DNA of 64,000 bases from Serratia marcescens (GTDB taxonomy: Bacteria; Pseudomonadota; Gammaproteobacteria; Enterobacterales; Enterobacteriaceae), in NCBI RefSeq assembly GCF_006715005.1, contig NZ_VFMJ01000001.1, forward strand, positions 4,836,001 through 4,900,000, given 5' to 3'. The stretch's first letter is position 1; every line of letters starts with the position of its first letter. The position numbers and the translations under genes were made by a program. Below the pieces are notes generated by a model. It searched no databases, was not told the DNA's origin, and worked only from the letters and a program-made list of their open reading frames with translations. Of this stretch, positions 1 to 6,454 are shown piece after piece.

Positions 1-113
1 GTGTTTCCGTGTCAGTAATGACGTCATAGCATAATCACTCATGGCAAGTCCGCGCCCAATAGCAGGTCATCCGTACGACCTGAATACGTAATGCTGTGCA
101 GCGCCCGCCGGCG

Positions 114-665
114 CTAGAGATAAGACAGGGTGAATTTGGCCAGAGAGCTGAAGCCGCCTGCCCGTGCCTTGTCGGGATGCAGGCGCAACTGCGCGCCGAA
201 ACGCAGCGTGTTGTCGCCGGCGACAATCTGGTAATCTGCCGTCGTGCTGCCGAGCGGGATCGGGGTGCCGGTATCGGTCAACAGCTCGATAGCCACCCCC
301 TTCGCCTCGCCGTAAACGCCCAGCAGGGCAGGATCCCGGCTGTCGGCGGTGCCGTCGAACGTGACGTTGGCCGCGCGATAGATGAAGTCAGGCCTTACCT
401 GGCTGGCCAGTTCGCAGTTCACCAGTTTGATCGTGAAATGGCGGCGGCTGCCGATCAGCACCGATTGCCCGTCCTGCGAGGCGTCGCTCATGGAGATCAG
501 CCCGAAATCGACGGTTTGATCCAGGCTATCGCTGGCGATGCCGCACGGCGTTTCGACGATGGTGCCGCCCAGGCTGACTTTGCCGTGGCCCTGATTTTTC
601 CCTGCCGCCGCCGCGCTGCCTACGCTGAGCGCGATGAGCAACAGGCCGCAAAGGCGGATAGTCAT
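114..665 (-). CDS. Fimbrial subunit (type 1 pilin family), second of a tandem pair
   Basis: A predicted secreted pilin of 183 residues. The N-terminus has a Sec signal peptide (basic MTIR, a leucine-rich core, then SAAAA before the mature GKNQGHGKVSLGG). Two cysteines (VETPCGI near residue 40 and VNCEL near 100) fit the conserved pilin disulfide. It ends in FTLSYL, like the C-terminal beta strand that chaperones and neighbouring subunits recognise. I chose the ATG at 665 rather than an upstream one because AGGGAGA lies just before it and it gives a clean signal peptide. It is a paralogue of the adjacent pilin (shared GKV, PC, DQTV and GDN segments), so it may be a minor or alternative subunit. 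Chaperone and usher genes are expected beyond the left edge. Confidence 0.88.
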   Translation of the reverse strand: MTIRLCGLLLIALSVGSAAAAGKNQGHGKVSLGGTIVETPCGIASDSLDQTVDFGLISMSDASQDGQSVLIGSRRHFTIKLVNCELASQVRPDFIYRAANVTFDGTADSRDPALLGVYGEAKGVAIELLTDTGTPIPLGSTTADYQIVAGDNTLRFGAQLRLHPDKARAGGFSSLAKFTLSYL

Positions 666-724
666 GCTGGCGTCTCCCTGTCTTTCCCTGTTCCCTTGCC
701 GGTATCCTCGGCATGCAATAAAGC

Positions 725-748
725 GGGGGATGCCCTGAGACATCCCCT
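725..748 (-). terminator. Hairpin between the two pilin genes (possible attenuator)
   Basis: GGGGATG and CATCCCC (7-bp arms, 8-base loop) lie just past the stop of the first pilin gene on the minus strand. The following bases are only weakly T-rich. A hairpin at this spot in chaperone-usher operons often limits read-through or stabilises the major-pilin mRNA. That role here is inferred. Confidence 0.5.
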
Positions 749-756
749 GTGGGGTA

Positions 757-1287
757 TTACAGGTAAGCCAGGGTGAAGTTCGCCACGCTGGTGAAGTCGC
801 CCGGTACCACGGTGCTTGAGGCGCCGCTGCCCTGCAGGTAGGCGGCGAATTTCAGCGAGTTGTCGCCGTCGTTCAGGCCCTGGCCGTCGGTCGCGGTGCC
901 CAGTTCCACTTCTTTGGAGTGCAGGTTGTCGTAGATCACGATGCCGGCGCCGGTTGCCGTGCCGCTCAGGGCCAGCAGTTTGTTGTTGATCGGATCAGGC
1001 GTGCCGGTAAAGGTCACCTTGACGTTCTTCATGGTGGAGATGGAGCAATCTTTCAGCTCGATGTTGAAAGGCTGCATGCTGGATTTACCCTGATTAGCCA
1101 GGATGCGGCTGCTGATCTGGCCCATTGGCACGGTCTGATCAACGGATTCCGGCGCGACGCTGCATGGCGCATCGATAATTTCGCCGGTAAAGGTGACTTT
1201 ACCGCTGCCCTGATTAGGTGCTGCATGCGCAACAGATGCGGAAGCGAAAGCAATCACGGTTGCCAGCATTAATTTATTCAGTTTCAT
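757..1287 (-). CDS. Major fimbrial subunit (type 1 pilin family)
   Basis: A 176-residue pilin of the chaperone-usher class, exported to the periplasm and assembled into surface fimbriae. It starts with a classical signal peptide (MKLNKLMLATVIAFASASVAHA, cleavage before APNQGSG). The mature part has the pilin disulfide cysteines (DAPCSVAP near residue 42 and LKDCSIST near 83), the glycine-rich region around GTATGAG, and the terminal FTLAYL strand. Its position first in the operon and downstream of a long AT-rich control region fits the major subunit. An AGGAACCTGAGAA stretch precedes the ATG. The next gene is a paralogue 91 bp downstream. Which fimbrial type it belongs to cannot be told without the usher and adhesin, which lie outside the window. 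Confidence 0.9.
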   Translation of the reverse strand: MKLNKLMLATVIAFASASVAHAAPNQGSGKVTFTGEIIDAPCSVAPESVDQTVPMGQISSRILANQGKSSMQPFNIELKDCSISTMKNVKVTFTGTPDPINNKLLALSGTATGAGIVIYDNLHSKEVELGTATDGQGLNDGDNSLKFAAYLQGSGASSTVVPGDFTSVANFTLAYL

Positions 1288-1420
1288 TTCTCAGGTTCCT
1301 GTAGAGAGTTTTTAAATAAAAAGAACAGCACATCTAAATCCCCCGCAGCGGCGGCAACGCCATGTCGCCGGCCGTGCGGTTGGAGCCAGATCCTTTTGCT
1401 CTGGGCAATACGCCAACATC

Positions 1421-1441
1421 CGTTATTTATGAGAAATAACG
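1421..1441. repeat. Perfect inverted repeat upstream of pilin
   Basis: CGTTATTT and AAATAACG are exact reverse complements separated by ATGAG. The element lies about 135-155 bp upstream of the pilin start. It could be a regulator site. It has no T-run and lies outside any gene. Confidence 0.6.
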
Positions 1442-1960
1442 AGATTTGGAAAATCGACAATGGATTTTCTGGTAAATAAAATACGAGTTTTATGTGTGGC
1501 GTGTTGCTGGGAATATTCTTGCAAATAATAGTATTGCTTGGAAATAGATTTTATTAAATTAAGTCAAATTCAGAATATAAAACCAAAAGGAAAAAGAAAT
1601 ATATTTGCTTTAAAATCAATAGATCGTATACAAATATTATCCAGTATAAATCACTATATAAATAACGATATGCGAGATATTAGATCGGGGGAAATAGGGG
1701 TGCACCTACAATTCACAATATTGTTTTGCTAATATCGCCCTTAGGCAGCAGATGATGCATTTCTCTTTAGAAACAAAATATAAAACATAATTCATTGTTT
1801 TTATTGTTGTTTCATGGTTTTCTGTTCACGAGTGATTGGGTTTCTTATTCGCGTTTAACCCGCGTTTAGATCTGATTAATTAACAATTGAATAACAATTA
1901 CACCGGTAGTGAATTATTCTATCGCATTGCGGTATAGGGATTTTTCGCTGTCTAACCCCT

Positions 1961-1974
1961 TTTGATTAATCAAA
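1961..1974. promoter_or_regulatory. 14-bp perfect palindrome upstream of the lipoprotein operon
   Basis: TTTGATTAATCAAA is a perfect palindrome about 70-84 bp before the lipoprotein start. The half-sites look like TTGAT/ATCAA, but the 2-bp spacing differs from the 4 bp of FNR sites. A dimeric regulator site is plausible; its owner is unknown. Confidence 0.5.
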
Positions 1975-2044
1975 TTAAGGCATGTGCCGCTGCCGTTCGC
2001 CACATAATGATGACCTAAGTGACAATTAAAGGATTATAAACGGA

Positions 2045-2458
2045 ATGATAACGATGATTAATGCTTGCGGCGGACGCCGCAAGGTGGGATTGGCTATATT
2101 TTTGCTGTCTTTTATGGTGCTATCGGGCTGTGCGGACGGTAGCAAGACAAAACTGAATTCTGTGAAAAAACTTTCACAGAACAATCCTAATGATAAATCC
2201 GATGAACAACGCATCGCGCTTTGCCAACAACGGGTTAATTCGTTAAAAAATATTAATCCACAAAGTTACCAAAAGCGCATTGCCTATTTTAACGGCCTGC
2301 TTTCCAACGCCTCGGGATATGCCGGGGTGCGCGGCAACGTGGATGAGAGTACCCGTAAAGCGATTGATGCTCTTTATCAATATAAAACCGAGAAATTCTG
2401 CGCCGACGTCGAGCATGAGCTGATGTCCGATCTGTCCAGCCGGGTTGAGAATCTGTAG
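2045..2458 (+). CDS. Small predicted lipoprotein of unknown function
   Basis: A protein of up to 137 residues with a lipoprotein signal: basic GGRRK, a hydrophobic stretch, and the lipobox LSGC with the acylated cysteine near residue 29. The residue after the cysteine is alanine, so outer-membrane sorting is expected. The mature part is polar and helical-looking, with two more cysteines (ALCQQRV and EKFCADV) that could form a disulfide in the periplasm. I do not recognise the family. An ATG at 2054 is an equally possible start. The stop is 2 bp before the next ATG, which suggests translational coupling with the FKBP-like gene. A link to fimbriae is inferred from position only. Confidence 0.8.
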   Translation: MITMINACGGRRKVGLAIFLLSFMVLSGCADGSKTKLNSVKKLSQNNPNDKSDEQRIALCQQRVNSLKNINPQSYQKRIAYFNGLLSNASGYAGVRGNVDESTRKAIDALYQYKTEKFCADVEHELMSDLSSRVENL

Positions 2459-2460
2459 CC

Positions 2461-3594
2461 ATGAAGCGATGCGCGCAAGGATGGGCGATGGGCTTTTTGC
2501 TGTTGGCGGCGAACGGGGCCGCTTGCGCCGCCGACGACGGCATTCCCGCCCTGTTGAAGTTTGCCGAACAACGGCAGGCACCGCCGGCCGAGCTCAAGGA
2601 AGAAGCCGCGCGTAAACCGGCACCCGCACCGGCCGCCAAATCGGCTGCCATCGCCGGGGCAGACGGCGTTCGTTTAACTTCACTGAAGCAGTCTTTGCAA
2701 CAGCAGGCGGAGAAAATTCGTCAGTTGGAGCGGCAGTTAGCGGCGGCTCAGGCCGCGGCGGCGCCGAAACGGGAGCGGGCCGTCGTCGACATTCGGCCGC
2801 TGGCCGATGCCCTGAAGGGATTGCGGCAAGCCGTTGCGCCGGTGCCTGAGGTGGGCGCACTGGCCGCTTCGCTCACGCAGGCCGAACAGCGCAGCGCAAG
2901 GTTGGCGGCGCAGTTGGCGCAGCAGCAGCAGCGGATCGACACCTTGCTGGCCGAGCGGCAGCAGGCCACCGAACCGCCCTTGCTGGCCAGCGAGGCGGAC
3001 AAACAGGCGTATGCCGCCGGCGTGTCTCTGGGGCGCGACATTGTGCACTTGCAGCAGGAGAACCGTCGCGCGGGGCTGGAGGCAGACCGGCAGCTTTTGC
3101 TGGCCGGCATCGCCGATACCCTGGCCGGGCGGTTGCGGCTGGATGAGGCCGCCATCGACAGCGCGCTGCGCACGGCGCAGCAACGTTTGCAGCAGACGCA
3201 GGCGCCACCGCCACCGCGGGACGACAAGGCCTATCTGGCCGATTTCGCCCGCCAGGAAGGGGTAAAGCGGGATGCACTCGGTTTCTACTACCGGGTGGAC
3301 TATGCCGGCAGCGGCGCGATCGGCGCCGACGATCGGGTGGATATCGTGGTGCGCGAAAGCCTGACCGACGGCCGGGTGGTCAAAGATATGGAGCTGGCGG
3401 GAACGGTGATTTCGCAGCCGTTGACGCGCTATCCGCCGCTGTTTCGCGCCGCTATCGAGAAGCTGCAGCGCCACGGTTCGATCACGCTGGTGGTGCCGCC
3501 GGCGCTGGCGTACGGCAAGCAGGGCAGCCCGCCGGCAATCCCCCCGGACGCCACCATGATTTACACCCTGCGCATTGCTGACGTGCAGTCGTGA
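2461..3594 (+). CDS. Periplasmic FKBP-like protein with coiled-coil extension
   Basis: A 377-residue exported protein. Residues 1-23 are a signal peptide. After an Ala/Pro-rich linker there are two heptad-like coiled-coil stretches (about 73-103 and 132-168). A helical FKBP_N dimerisation segment follows (about 178-246, with KQAYAAGVSLGRDI typical of FkpA/Mip). The FKBP fold is at about 270-374, with the recognisable end LVVPPALAYGKQG and IPPDATMIYTL. Several positions that line the active site in FkpA and FKBP12 differ: the Phe-Asp after the DG turn is replaced by VVKDM, and the VIPGW segment reads RYPPLF. Isomerase activity is therefore doubtful, and a holdase or scaffold role is possible. 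It is coupled to the lipoprotein gene upstream and sits 37 bp before the PapI-like gene. Confidence 0.82.
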   Translation: MKRCAQGWAMGFLLLAANGAACAADDGIPALLKFAEQRQAPPAELKEEAARKPAPAPAAKSAAIAGADGVRLTSLKQSLQQQAEKIRQLERQLAAAQAAAAPKRERAVVDIRPLADALKGLRQAVAPVPEVGALAASLTQAEQRSARLAAQLAQQQQRIDTLLAERQQATEPPLLASEADKQAYAAGVSLGRDIVHLQQENRRAGLEADRQLLLAGIADTLAGRLRLDEAAIDSALRTAQQRLQQTQAPPPPRDDKAYLADFARQEGVKRDALGFYYRVDYAGSGAIGADDRVDIVVRESLTDGRVVKDMELAGTVISQPLTRYPPLFRAAIEKLQRHGSITLVVPPALAYGKQGSPPAIPPDATMIYTLRIADVQS

Positions 3595-3631
3595 GCAGGG
3601 TGCTCAGCAGTAACCACTCAGGAGGAATGCT

Positions 3632-3919
3632 ATGGCCAAGGCGCCGAAAACGTTTGAAAGCAGAAAATCGCTGATGCTGAATGTGTTGCAAGGATTGTGC
3701 AGGGATCGCGTGGAAGGGTCTGGGGGCCATCATCCCCCGCCGGAGCAGTGGCCGAAGACGCGCGAGCTGGCGGATAAATGCGGCGAAAATATTTATACCA
3801 CCCGCACCCTGCTGCTGGCGCTGGAAAAGGAGGGCAAGGTTCATTGCACCCACCGCAGCATCAATAACTCTCTCCGCTGGTACAGCGGCGACGAACAGGC
3901 AGCGATAAAAAAAGAGTGA
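3632..3919 (+). CDS. PapI/FaeA-like winged-helix fimbrial regulator
   Basis: A 95-residue basic DNA-binding protein. The core (residues about 12-70) reads as the PapI/FaeA winged helix: a first helix MLNVLQGLC, then TRELADKC followed by the recognition helix IYTTRTLLLALEKEGKV, and a wing ending in LRWYSG. In the pap family this protein works with Lrp and Dam methylation to switch fimbrial transcription on or off. A strong AGGAGGAAT ribosome site fixes the start. The 15-20 residue N- and C-terminal tails and the GSGGHHPPPEQW insert make it longer than PapI. It probably controls the divergent pilin operon. The assignment rests on pattern similarity only. Confidence 0.7.
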   Translation: MAKAPKTFESRKSLMLNVLQGLCRDRVEGSGGHHPPPEQWPKTRELADKCGENIYTTRTLLLALEKEGKVHCTHRSINNSLRWYSGDEQAAIKKE

Positions 3920-3980
3920 TTCGACCCTGGCGGTCGCTTTTGACTATTCCTACAGCTAATCATTAATTAATCTTATCATT

Positions 3981-4005
3981 TTGGCGGGGCGTTTCGCTCC
4001 GCCAA
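3981..4005. terminator. Inverted repeat after the PapI-like gene
   Basis: TTGGCGG and CCGCCAA form a stem around a GC-rich loop about 60 bp past the stop codon. No T-run follows on the plus strand, so intrinsic termination would be weak. Confidence 0.35.
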
Positions 4006-4110
4006 TCCTCCTCTCCACTCTCTGCCACCCGCGCAGGCATTGCTAAGATGTTTTTTGCGGCCATATACTTATCGCTCAGACGGGAACAGGTGTAGGGAGC
4101 CGGCATCGTA

Positions 4111-4788
4111 ATGAAGGAAAAGAAAGACATACTGAGATTGGATGATATTCATTATCAAATAGACGACCAGGTGATCCTGGACTCCGTCTCATTCACGCTG
4201 GGTGAAGGCGAGTTCAAACTGATCACCGGGCCTTCCGGCTGCGGGAAAAGCACGTTGTTGAAAATCATCTCTTCCTTAATGGATCCGACCAGCGGAAACC
4301 TCTATTTCGACGGTCAAGCGATCGCCGAGATGTCGCCGGAGGCGTATCGCAAGCAGGTCTCTTACTGCTTCCAAACGCCGTCGCTGTTCGGCAATACGGT
4401 TTACGACAATCTGGCGCTGCCCTACCAGATCCGCCAACAGCCGCCGGCCGAGCGAAAAATGAAGGCCGATCTGGCGCGTTTCGGGCTGCCGGAGGCGATG
4501 CTGACGAAAAGCATCAATGAACTGTCCGGCGGGGAGAAGCAGCGCGTCTCCCTGATCCGCAATCTGCAGTTTATGCCCCGGGTGCTGCTGCTCGATGAGA
4601 TCACCAGCGCGCTGGACGAGGAAAACAAACGCAACGTCAATGAGATAGTGCATCAGCTGGTGGCGGAGCACCGGCTGGCGGTGCTGTGGGTGACGCACGA
4701 TACCGAAGAGATAGCGCATGCGGATGAGGTGATCACCCTGCGCGCGCACGGCGCCGAGCAACAGGAGCAACAGCATGAATCAGCATAA
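4111..4788 (+). CDS. fetA: ABC transporter ATPase FetA (YbbL)
   Basis: A 225-residue cytoplasmic ATPase of the FetAB exporter, which in E. coli protects against iron and peroxide stress. Visible motifs are Walker A GPSGCGKST (about 42-50), the Q-loop in SYCFQTPSLF, the ABC signature LSGGEKQR, Walker B RVLLLDEITSALD and the H-loop WVTHD. The segment around EFKLITGPSGCGKSTLL is near-identical to E. coli FetA as I recall it. The stop overlaps the start of fetB by 14 bp, so the two are coupled. The ribosome site (AGGGAG) is rather far from the ATG. No convincing Fur box was seen upstream. Confidence 0.93.
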   Translation: MKEKKDILRLDDIHYQIDDQVILDSVSFTLGEGEFKLITGPSGCGKSTLLKIISSLMDPTSGNLYFDGQAIAEMSPEAYRKQVSYCFQTPSLFGNTVYDNLALPYQIRQQPPAERKMKADLARFGLPEAMLTKSINELSGGEKQRVSLIRNLQFMPRVLLLDEITSALDEENKRNVNEIVHQLVAEHRLAVLWVTHDTEEIAHADEVITLRAHGAEQQEQQHESA

Positions 4789-5548
4789 CATCACCAACGA
4801 ATCCTTGGGCTTGTCGATGATCCTGGTGGTGGTCGCCATCCTGATCAGCCACCGGGAAAAGCTGGCGCTGGAAAAGGACATTATCTGGAGCATCTGCCGC
4901 GCGGTGGTGCAGCTGATCATCGTCGGCTACGTGCTGAAGTATATTTTCGACCTGGATAACGCGCTGCTCACCGTGTTGATGGTGCTGTTCATCTGCTTTA
5001 ACGCGGCCTACAACGCCAAGAAGCGCAGCAAGTACGTCGAACACGCGTTCGTGACGTCGTTTATCGCCATCACCACCGGCGCGGTGCTGACGCTGGCGGT
5101 ACTGGTCTTGACCGGCTCCATCGAATTTACGCCGATGCAGGTGATCCCCATCTCCGGGATGATCGCCGGTAACGCCATGGTGGCGGTGGGGCTGTGCTAC
5201 ACCAACCTCGGCCAGCGTTTCAAAAGCGAACAGCAGAAGATTCAGGAGATGCTCAGCCTGGGGGCGACGCCCAAGTTCGCTTCGGCGGCGCTGATCCGCG
5301 ACAGCATCCGCGCTTCGCTGATCCCGACCGTGGACTCGGCGAAAACCGTTGGGCTGGTTAGCCTGCCGGGCATGATGTCCGGGCTGATCTTCGCCGGCAT
5401 CGACCCGGTGAAAGCGATCAAATACCAGATTATGGTGACCTTCATGCTGCTTTCTACCGCCAGCCTGTCGACCATCATCGCCTGCTATCTGGCCTACCGT
5501 AAGTTTTACAACGAGCGCCACCAGCTGGTGGTCGGCAACCTGAAGTAA
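4775..5548 (+). CDS. fetB: ABC exporter membrane subunit FetB (YbbM)
   Basis: A 257-residue inner-membrane protein with about seven hydrophobic segments, partner of FetA. The family-typical blocks SLGATPKFASAALIRDSIR (the coupling region) and TVGLVSLPGMMSGLIFAG are present, and the length matches E. coli FetB (259). It is a putative iron exporter; the exact substrate is inferred from E. coli work. Its start lies inside fetA. A strong bidirectional terminator follows. Confidence 0.93.
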   Translation: MNQHNITNESLGLSMILVVVAILISHREKLALEKDIIWSICRAVVQLIIVGYVLKYIFDLDNALLTVLMVLFICFNAAYNAKKRSKYVEHAFVTSFIAITTGAVLTLAVLVLTGSIEFTPMQVIPISGMIAGNAMVAVGLCYTNLGQRFKSEQQKIQEMLSLGATPKFASAALIRDSIRASLIPTVDSAKTVGLVSLPGMMSGLIFAGIDPVKAIKYQIMVTFMLLSTASLSTIIACYLAYRKFYNERHQLVVGNLK

Positions 5549-5555
5549 CGCCATG

Positions 5556-5587
5556 AAAAACGGCCTCCGCGGAGGCCGTTTTTTTTT
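5556..5587. terminator. Bidirectional terminator between fetB and iolI
   Basis: AACGGCCTCC, a GC turn and GGAGGCCGTT form a 10-bp GC-rich stem with A5 on one side and T9 on the other, so it works for fetB (+) and iolI (-). The iolI stop codon lies in the T-run. Confidence 0.9.
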
Positions 5588-6422
5588 ACCCTTGCAGCAG
5601 GGCAATGCTGTGGCGGATTTCCCGTTCGATATCCGCCTCGCTCCAGCTGTCCAGCTGCGAAGAGAAGGGCTCGAAGGCATAGACGCCGGTGTAGCCCAGG
5701 CGTTCCAGGTTCTGCACCTGGCGGCGGCTCTCCAGCCGATCGCCCGCGCTCAGCATAATGCGTTCTTCGTCGCTCAGCGCGCCTTTATCCCGCCCGTCTT
5801 CCACGCCGGACAGATGCACCAGGCCGATCTGCGCCACCTGGATCTGCGCGTCGAAGTCGGCCTGCGTCACATCGCTCAGATAGTGGTGGAAAGTATCGAG
5901 CACGATGCGGTACGGCGCGCCCGAATCGCGGATGAGCGCCTGGGTCAGCAGCGACGATCGCAGCGAACTGATGCCGAAGCCCAGCGGCTCGACGTACCCC
6001 TGCACGCCATAGCGCGCAAACAGCGGCGCCAGCAGCCGCAGCGCGGTAAGGGTGTCATCGCGTTTTTGCTGCTCGCTGCGCCTGTCGTCGGCGCTGCAGT
6101 GCGGGCACAGCACCAGCGCCCGGCTATGGATGGCCTGCGCCTGCGCCAGCAACGCTTCGGCGCGTTGCTGCAGCGCAGCGGGGTCGTCTACCCGATTGAA
6201 CATGCCAAGGGCGTTGATCGTGACGACCTCGATGCCGTATTGCGCAGCGAGCGCGTTGAGCTGCGCGTCGCTCAGATCGTCAGTTACCTTGCCGCTGGGC
6301 ATGTCGTTGCGCAGCTCAACTTTGCTGAGCCCGCAGCGTTTCACCAGGCGGAAAAAACTGTCCAGATCGAGATTCGGCGCAATCTTGCGGTTAATGCAGA
6401 AGCGGTCCAGCGCAAGGGTCAT
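5586..6422 (-). CDS. iolI: IolI-like sugar isomerase (inosose isomerase family)
   Basis: A 278-residue TIM-barrel protein of the xylose-isomerase-like/AP-endonuclease-2 family. Its length equals that of Bacillus IolI, and it shares the segments VVTINALGMFN, IVLDTFHHY and LSDEERIMLSAGD, with the metal-ligand region EPLGF. IolI interconverts 2-keto-myo-inositol and 1-keto-D-chiro-inositol, which lets cells use D-chiro-inositol. The gene is 33 bp downstream of the inositol transporter gene iolT and probably co-transcribed. Similarity to Bacillus IolI is moderate, so another keto-inositol or sugar isomerase is possible. Confidence 0.72.
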   Translation of the reverse strand: MTLALDRFCINRKIAPNLDLDSFFRLVKRCGLSKVELRNDMPSGKVTDDLSDAQLNALAAQYGIEVVTINALGMFNRVDDPAALQQRAEALLAQAQAIHSRALVLCPHCSADDRRSEQQKRDDTLTALRLLAPLFARYGVQGYVEPLGFGISSLRSSLLTQALIRDSGAPYRIVLDTFHHYLSDVTQADFDAQIQVAQIGLVHLSGVEDGRDKGALSDEERIMLSAGDRLESRRQVQNLERLGYTGVYAFEPFSSQLDSWSEADIEREIRHSIALLQG

Positions 6423-6454
6423 GAGGCATTACTCCAGCGGTCAGGGTTGAGAGA

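Larger units (their letters stand above)
1288..2044. promoter_or_regulatory. AT-rich divergent control region of the fimbrial locus
   Basis: This 757-bp gap separates the minus-strand pilin operon from the plus-strand lipoprotein operon and is visibly more AT-rich than its surroundings. It holds four GATC sites (1389, 1622, 1683, 1869), an 8-bp inverted repeat at 1421-1441, the direct repeat CGCGTTTA at 1850 and 1861 (11 bp apart), and a 14-bp palindrome TTTGATTAATCAAA at 1961-1974. No convincing gene is present; a 64-codon frame at 1538-1732 lacks a ribosome site and looks like AT-rich noise. A PapI-like regulator gene nearby makes methylation- or Lrp-dependent switching plausible, but this is not shown by the sequence. 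Confidence 0.6.

Noticed and set aside
1381-1390. TTGGAGCCAG as a fimS-like recombinase repeat
   Set aside because: No matching inverted copy (TGGCTCCAA) in the spacer and no recombinase gene in view.
1538-1732. 64-codon frame in the fimbrial spacer
   Set aside because: No ribosome site, AT-rich composition, no recognisable features.
1961-1974. FNR site
   Set aside because: Half-sites are spaced by 2 bp, not 4 bp.
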